NCBI GenBank assembly: GCA_008828725.1
Contig: MEHQ01004345.1
Coordinates: forward strand, 62,001-126,000
Reading direction: 5' to 3'
Source of the DNA: Saccharina japonica
Lineage: Eukaryota > Sar > Phaeophyceae > Laminariales > Laminariaceae
Length of the DNA: 64,000 nucleotides
A program made the position numbers and the translations under genes. Numbering within the stretch: the stretch's first letter is position 1; each line of letters begins with the position of its first letter. Of the stretch, positions 61,701-64,000 are shown in pieces. Below the pieces are notes generated by a model. It did no database searches. It worked only from the letters and a program-made list of their open reading frames with translations, and was not told where the DNA came from.

Positions 61701-62806
61701 GGCAGCCCATCCATCTCTATCATCTATCGTTCTATACCCAGGACACAGTTAGACGAAGCTACCGTAGATCTCCTGACGCAAGGTTCGGGTAGCGTCGGTG
61801 CCTTAACTTCACATGATCAGGGCGCGAGTGTGAGCGGCATCCCATTCAAGTCTCATACACGTGTACGAGTGTTGAACACGATAGGAAGCTTCGACTACCC
61901 AAACGAAATGTATATCGGAACACACTGCAGCGATAAACGTACAATTTGCCACTCTAGGAATCATGCACTGTTCAACCTATTTATACCTGCACACGACGTA
62001 CGTTGAATGCCCGTGTATGCGACGACTGAAATAGAATCTAGACCTGTCTAGATTATTGATTCGAGTAACAACAACGACATGCCAAGTGTAACGTCGGAGA
62101 CGCGGTCGTCGGAATTACACGCAATAAGCAAACCCGCAAAACAACAATGCTGCACCATTGGTATGGCTACTTTGGGTAAGCCTGCGAGGCCTCGATGTTG
62201 CCAGTATTCCGCTTGTATTGTCATGTATTCTAGTTTGGTATGCTTCTTACCTCCGTCATTATTTGCAAAGTTGCCGAGAAAAGACGTGCTGCCGCCAATG
62301 CTCATAGAGGAGGTACCATACAGATGTATAGCGCCTGCAGATAAATCAAGTGTCGTGGGGAAGTTCAGATCACTCAGTAGGATATGCGTACAGGGGCCCG
62401 CATATCGCACCAAGGTTCGTTAGAAGTATGACTAGTGTTGTGTGCGACTGCCTCAAGCACACGTGCTTCGAATCGGGCATTAAATCAGTAGTTTCCACGT
62501 TACTCTAGCTGGCGCGGTATTTACTGTATCACTCTAAAACCATAACGACATCATGACAAATAGAAGTAGACACTATGCCCGACACATGGTGATATGTATA
62601 CTTTGTGTGCGGGTTGCACGAGAGTTTCAGACGCTAAGGGTACGACTCTGCTAACAAGTTTGCACCCCAGCGTTGCAAAACACCCGGCTGGATCATCGTT
62701 TATTTCGAGACCCGCTTCTCACCTCCGTCACCCATGGCTGTATTGTTGACGAAAGAGGTGGTGCCACCCATGCTCATGAACGAGCTACCGTACATATATA
62801 TAGCCC
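33680..62806 (-). CDS. Giant Pmp-repeat membrane protein gene (3' end secure, 5' end not found)
   Basis: Exons on the minus strand share one phase scheme. In transcript order: 14 single-repeat exons (62806 down to 39288), exon 38130-38216, two multi-repeat exons (37269-37625, 36649-36899), a Cys-rich exon (35928-36222), and two exons encoding about eight membrane helices (35322-35623, 33680-34702, stop TGA). The repeat consensus is h-x-G-N-x-[ST]-F-x-x-N-x-A-x-x-x-G-G followed by A-[IV], the GGA[ILV] and FxxN motifs of the chlamydial Pmp family, which form a right-handed beta-helix. Such repeats fused to a membrane region occur in stramenopiles. A large extracellular adhesive or receptor-like role is an inference. 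No signal peptide or start codon was identified. Because all repeat exons are phase 1-1, the DNA cannot show whether 39-63 kb is one gene or several. Confidence 0.6.
35322..35623 (-). CDS. Pmp-like gene exon: EGF-like cysteines and two membrane segments
   Basis: Begins YCAVCAKGYAPGLGRRCNEC, then LAVAFSSMALVMVLVVVILG and a second hydrophobic stretch IRIVVVVLQIVIQ. The acceptor is accacgcag. The donor GTGGGT ends it in phase 0, joining FAEIAG of the terminal exon. Confidence 0.85.
35928..36222 (-). CDS. Pmp-like gene exon: Cys-rich stalk
   Basis: Encodes SPDSCRFGLACAQCLPDGCE, DGYFRISVESPEVLECYRED and YCAIGYEGP. The acceptor follows a long pyrimidine tract (gctttggacag) and the donor is GTAAGT. 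Joined to the next exon it completes an EGF-like C-x-x-GYEGP-YC-x-x-C pattern. Confidence 0.85.
36649..36899 (-). CDS. Pmp-like gene exon with about two repeats
   Basis: Contains VTGGALLNTGALEIISTVFK, the F-K-E-N-M-A-M-E-G-G repeat core, then VTFDGNILGCASGTYSYIQD before a GTGAGT donor in phase 0. The acceptor chosen (taaagag) is the only AG that keeps phase with the preceding exon; it lacks a pyrimidine tract, so the first ten residues are tentative. Confidence 0.7.
37269..37625 (-). CDS. Pmp-like gene exon with three to four repeats
   Basis: Encodes ITFIDNRALDNGGAI, LFVLNTAKSGGAV, CRFESNNGTRGGALRF and SSFRRNVAG, all GGA[ILV]/FxxN repeats. The donor is GTGAGA in phase 1. The acceptor gtgtcag keeps phase with exon 38130-38216 (VTQ-ELAID). 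Here several repeats share one exon, unlike the upstream part. Confidence 0.82.
38130..38216 (-). CDS. Pmp single-repeat exon (87 nt)
   Basis: Starts GAIKTTDSSITIASVAHEEN after tttgttag and ends before GTGGGG. Phase 1-1. Its second half (TINVTQ) lacks the usual closing GG. Confidence 0.7.
39288..39368 (-). CDS. Pmp single-repeat exon (81 nt)
   Basis: Acceptor acctgcag, GAI start, core VIGNATFASNVATREGG, donor GTGAGA. Phase 1-1. Confidence 0.8.
41226..41325 (-). pseudogene. Degenerate Pmp repeat exon
   Basis: The frame reads TVRIFKPINLGGKIMWNNSN then VADVGRG, close to the repeat consensus. The expected ag|GTGCC acceptor and GGAG|GTGAG donor are both missing. It is best read as a decayed repeat exon inside an intron; edges are approximate. 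Confidence 0.4.
41521..41601 (-). CDS. Pmp single-repeat exon (81 nt)
   Basis: Acceptor atctgcag, core FSGYTYMSRNTAYDGG, donor GTGATA. Phase 1-1. The N of G-N is replaced, so this is a weaker repeat. Confidence 0.7.
42255..42304. repeat. Imperfect CAG repeat
   Basis: Runs of cagcag interrupted by atg, gag and aag in a Pmp-gene intron. Confidence 0.75.
42570..44340. repeat. Satellite-like tandem array, nine diverged units
   Basis: A motif like accnggggacgataaggtccc recurs at about 42611, 42782, 42988, 43216, 43431, 43645, 43867, 44043 and 44221, spaced 171-228 bp. Each unit also has ccaacaacccgggga...aaaacgg, a cccgg/gtcgata block and ggctggggctcatagagcca. It lies in an intron between Pmp exons 41521 and 47007. 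Confidence 0.8.
47007..47087 (-). CDS. Pmp single-repeat exon (81 nt)
   Basis: Acceptor ttccaacag, GAF start, core INGNTSFMYNSAKVPGG, donor GTGAGA. Phase 1-1. Confidence 0.8.
47470..47640. repeat. Telomere-like TTAGGG degenerate pair
   Basis: Two diverged segments about 115 bp apart share gtgagtg...ccagacagggc/gtcagacagggtt. They carry gggttaggg, gggttagggttagg and ttcaggg variants. Too short and interrupted to be a telomere. Confidence 0.4.
48859..48942 (-). CDS. Pmp single-repeat exon (84 nt)
   Basis: Acceptor cccctgcag, GVL start, core ISGNTWFHNNSAESVGG, donor GTGAGG. Phase 1-1. Confidence 0.82.
50185..50545. repeat. Diverged relative of the 28-kb element interior
   Basis: Shares in order cggagatggccc, gcgaatccgtcg, ccgagttacagct, gggctgaac, cggggatcacgaa and ccaaaatgacctttc with 28545-28890. 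No terminal repeats were found, so it is a fragment in a Pmp-gene intron. Confidence 0.6.
51331..51440. repeat. Imperfect CTG repeat
   Basis: ctgctg runs broken by ttg, tgtgctt and similar, in a Pmp-gene intron. Explains the Leu/Ala-rich open frames here. Confidence 0.75.
52340..52830. repeat. Tandem repeat, about five units
   Basis: The motif cgacaaaaggtcgacgcgg followed by a ca[ct]c/aaac block and gtacagcacgc/gcacagcgcgc recurs at about 52354, 52472, 52598, 52682 and 52803, spaced 84-126 bp. Intronic. Confidence 0.65.
54468..54551 (-). CDS. Pmp single-repeat exon (84 nt)
   Basis: Acceptor atccgcag, GAI start, core IEGDNYMYNNLALDAGG, donor GTGAGA. Phase 1-1. Confidence 0.82.
55136..55219 (-). 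CDS. Pmp single-repeat exon (84 nt)
   Basis: Acceptor aaccctta(g), GAV start, core SIGRTSFGHNFAEHNGG, donor GTGAGG. Phase 1-1. Confidence 0.8.
55954..56037 (-). CDS. Pmp single-repeat exon (84 nt), unit 1a
   Basis: Acceptor atgttgcag, GAV start, core LAGNSTFDNNSAVENGG, donor GTGAGG. Phase 1-1. The upstream intron sequence also happens to be open in this frame for about 150 nt, so a longer exon is possible. Paralog of 57266-57349. Confidence 0.85.
56618..56701 (-). CDS. Pmp single-repeat exon (84 nt), unit 1b
   Basis: Acceptor ctttccgcag, GAI start, core VTGNAYFINNAAMREGG. The donor is GTGCCA instead of GTGAG, which may weaken splicing. Paralog of 57980-58063. Confidence 0.75.
57266..57349 (-). 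CDS. Pmp single-repeat exon (84 nt), unit 2a
   Basis: Acceptor aactccag, GAV start, core LTGNISFDHNSAGISGG, donor GTGAGA. Phase 1-1. Confidence 0.82.
57980..58063 (-). CDS. Pmp single-repeat exon (84 nt), unit 2b
   Basis: Acceptor tatacgcag, GAI start, core VTGNASFVGNAAMHEGG. Donor is GTGACA, off consensus, like its paralog at 56618. Confidence 0.78.
58700..58783 (-). CDS. Pmp single-repeat exon (84 nt)
   Basis: Acceptor aacgcgcag, GAI start, core TYGSLVFVKNFGGEGG, donor GTAAGG. Phase 1-1. Confidence 0.8.
60910..61006 (-). pseudogene. Degenerate Pmp repeat exon
   Basis: Reads ASTSSSVGFTGISGFDN then TVGLIVSK, clearly like the unit 1a/2a type (S-V-x-x-T-G-x-x-x-F-D-x-N). The acceptor, the donor and the closing GG are gone. 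Confidence 0.4.
61560..61643 (-). CDS. Pmp single-repeat exon (84 nt)
   Basis: Acceptor ctacccgcag, GAI start, core IDGNASFVDNMALGYGG, donor GTAAGC. Phase 1-1. Confidence 0.85.
62251..62334 (-). CDS. Pmp single-repeat exon (84 nt)
   Basis: Acceptor atctgcag, GAI start, core IGGSTSFLGNFANNDGG, donor GTAAGA. Its sequence and its flank resemble exon 62723-62806. Confidence 0.82.
62723..62806 (-). CDS. Pmp single-repeat exon (84 nt), most upstream seen
   Basis: Acceptor ctcgcgcag, GAI start, core MGGTTSFVNNTAMGDGG, donor GTGAGA. Phase 1-1. The 5' continuation of the gene was not found with confidence. Confidence 0.82.
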
Positions 62807-64000
62807 CTGCGCGAGAGCAACGGTGGTGGTGAGGGGTTCGAGCCGTCTAAACGGAGAGCCCGAGATTTGCAGCCTAATTACGAATCTGTCATCTAGACCA
62901 AGCAAGGATTGGTAAAAGATCGAAGGAGCCTACAGAAGGTCGGCGTAGGGTTATCATTGTTCGGATGTTCAAAGTTCGCATTCTGCGGGCCCGTTCTTGC
63001 GCGGCGTTATTTCAATTATTTCAATTTTCCAACACTACGTATAACTTTTCTCTAACCTATAACCAGGAGAAACCTAAGCAAACTGTGCCTTGGTGTACGG
63101 CCACAGATACTCACCTGTCAGCATTTGAGCCATTGGTGCTGTAAGAACATACTCGTACAACGTATGATAGATGTAATCGCAATTGACATACACGTACGCG
63201 GATATTCTTTTCCCTCTTTCGCTAAATTAAGTAATTCTACCCCCCCATACCACGAACAACCTACCCTACCTTACAACTACAGTAATATTTGATACCGTGA
63301 ATACTATTATTTGTTCCTACGTACGTATTTGGGGAGTTCCACATGAGAGAATTAGGATTTATCTTGGTTGGACATTTGAGGGTCTCGGGGATGGTTTTGG
63401 CGGAACAAGCACGCCGCGCGTGCTCTCACTTCTATAGCTTCTTCCCTCTTGGGGACTTCATCTTCTGGGGAAAAGTAATACAAGTTAATATGCCTCTACC
63501 TTCACCGCACCTCGTGACCCAAACTCACCCGTGCTGAGATTATCAACTTAGATGCGACCCGAGCAAGAAGAAAATGTTAAAGGGTGTACGTCCGGGCCCA
63601 AACGTTATTCCATACCTCTAAACAACTATCCGCGATATTCCTATGGTAGGCCATACCCTAACCCTAAGGTATTAATAGGATCTTTCGTGTGGCTGCGACT
63701 ACATTGCTTGTCGAAGCCGGTGTTTGAGTCAGGTATCGGGATTGTCATGGCATGTACGCAGCAACCTGATCAACGTGGCAGTAGGCATCGTAGGTGTTCC
63801 CTCTGTCGCGGCACGATATAGATACCCCTCAACATCAATCGCATCGATAGGATCAATAGTATCATCAATATTATCAATACCGGTTTGGATCCCCATTTAC
63901 AGTTTCGACATAGGCTGGTTTATAAACGCCATGGAGCAGTAGCATTCATTGTCACAGCAGGTGCAGCGTGCAACGGCCTTGCGAACAGTGCCCAGGCCTG
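62807..64000. other. Unassigned right end
   Basis: Should hold the 5' part of the Pmp-like gene if transcription extends this far. No repeat exon, signal peptide or other gene was recognised. A cataccctaaccctaa telomere-like stretch lies at about 63650. Confidence 0.4.
63115..63138 (-). CDS. Possible 24-nt phase 1-1 exon or exon end
   Basis: A good acceptor (tgttcttacag) and a GTGAGT donor flank 24 nt that would fit phase 1-1 and read APMAQMLTG. It has no repeat motif. It could be a microexon, the end of a first exon, or chance. Confidence 0.2.

Overview
The window looks like nuclear DNA of a stramenopile, most likely a brown alga. The grounds are two intron-rich genes with GT-AG introns of about 0.3-3.4 kb, a SulP-STAS-cNMP fusion transporter, a Pmp-repeat membrane protein, tRNA-derived SINEs, TIR elements with TA duplications, and CTG/CAG microsatellites. 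The lineage is inferred from gene content; no rRNA or organelle marker is present.

Layout. (1) 1-6660: no gene recognised, dense with repeats: a 292-bp inverted-repeat element at the window edge, a hairpin (591-737), a 203-bp MITE (1583-1785), a 1462-bp perfect-boundary tandem duplication (2057-4980) and a SINE (about 4923-5243). (2) 6661-27716, plus strand: 21 exons, joined by reading-frame phase, of a SulP anion transporter followed by a STAS domain and a cyclic-nucleotide-binding-like domain. The C-terminus and stop are present; the N-terminal exon(s) were not found. One exon is a proposed 13-nt microexon. (3) 27717-33679: spacer with an 848-bp TIR element (28346-29193). (4) 33680 to about 62806, minus strand, convergent with the transporter: a very large Pmp-like (polymorphic outer membrane protein type) gene, or an array of related genes. 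Its 3' end is well resolved: two multi-repeat exons, a Cys-rich EGF-like region and a polytopic membrane domain. Upstream lie at least 15 small exons of 81-87 nt, each one beta-helix repeat and each bounded by phase-1 introns. The introns hold a nine-unit satellite (42.57-44.34 kb), a second tandem repeat (52.34-52.83 kb) and a diverged relative of the 28-kb element. (5) 62807-64000: no confident gene.

Most notable is the modular Pmp locus. Every repeat exon is symmetric (phase 1-1), and the family's GGA[IV] motif is split at the intron: each exon ends with Gly plus the first base of a Gly codon, and the next begins with the rest of that codon plus Ala-Ile/Val. Any exon can therefore be lost, gained or skipped in frame. 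A recent two-exon duplication and decayed exons show this turnover in the DNA.
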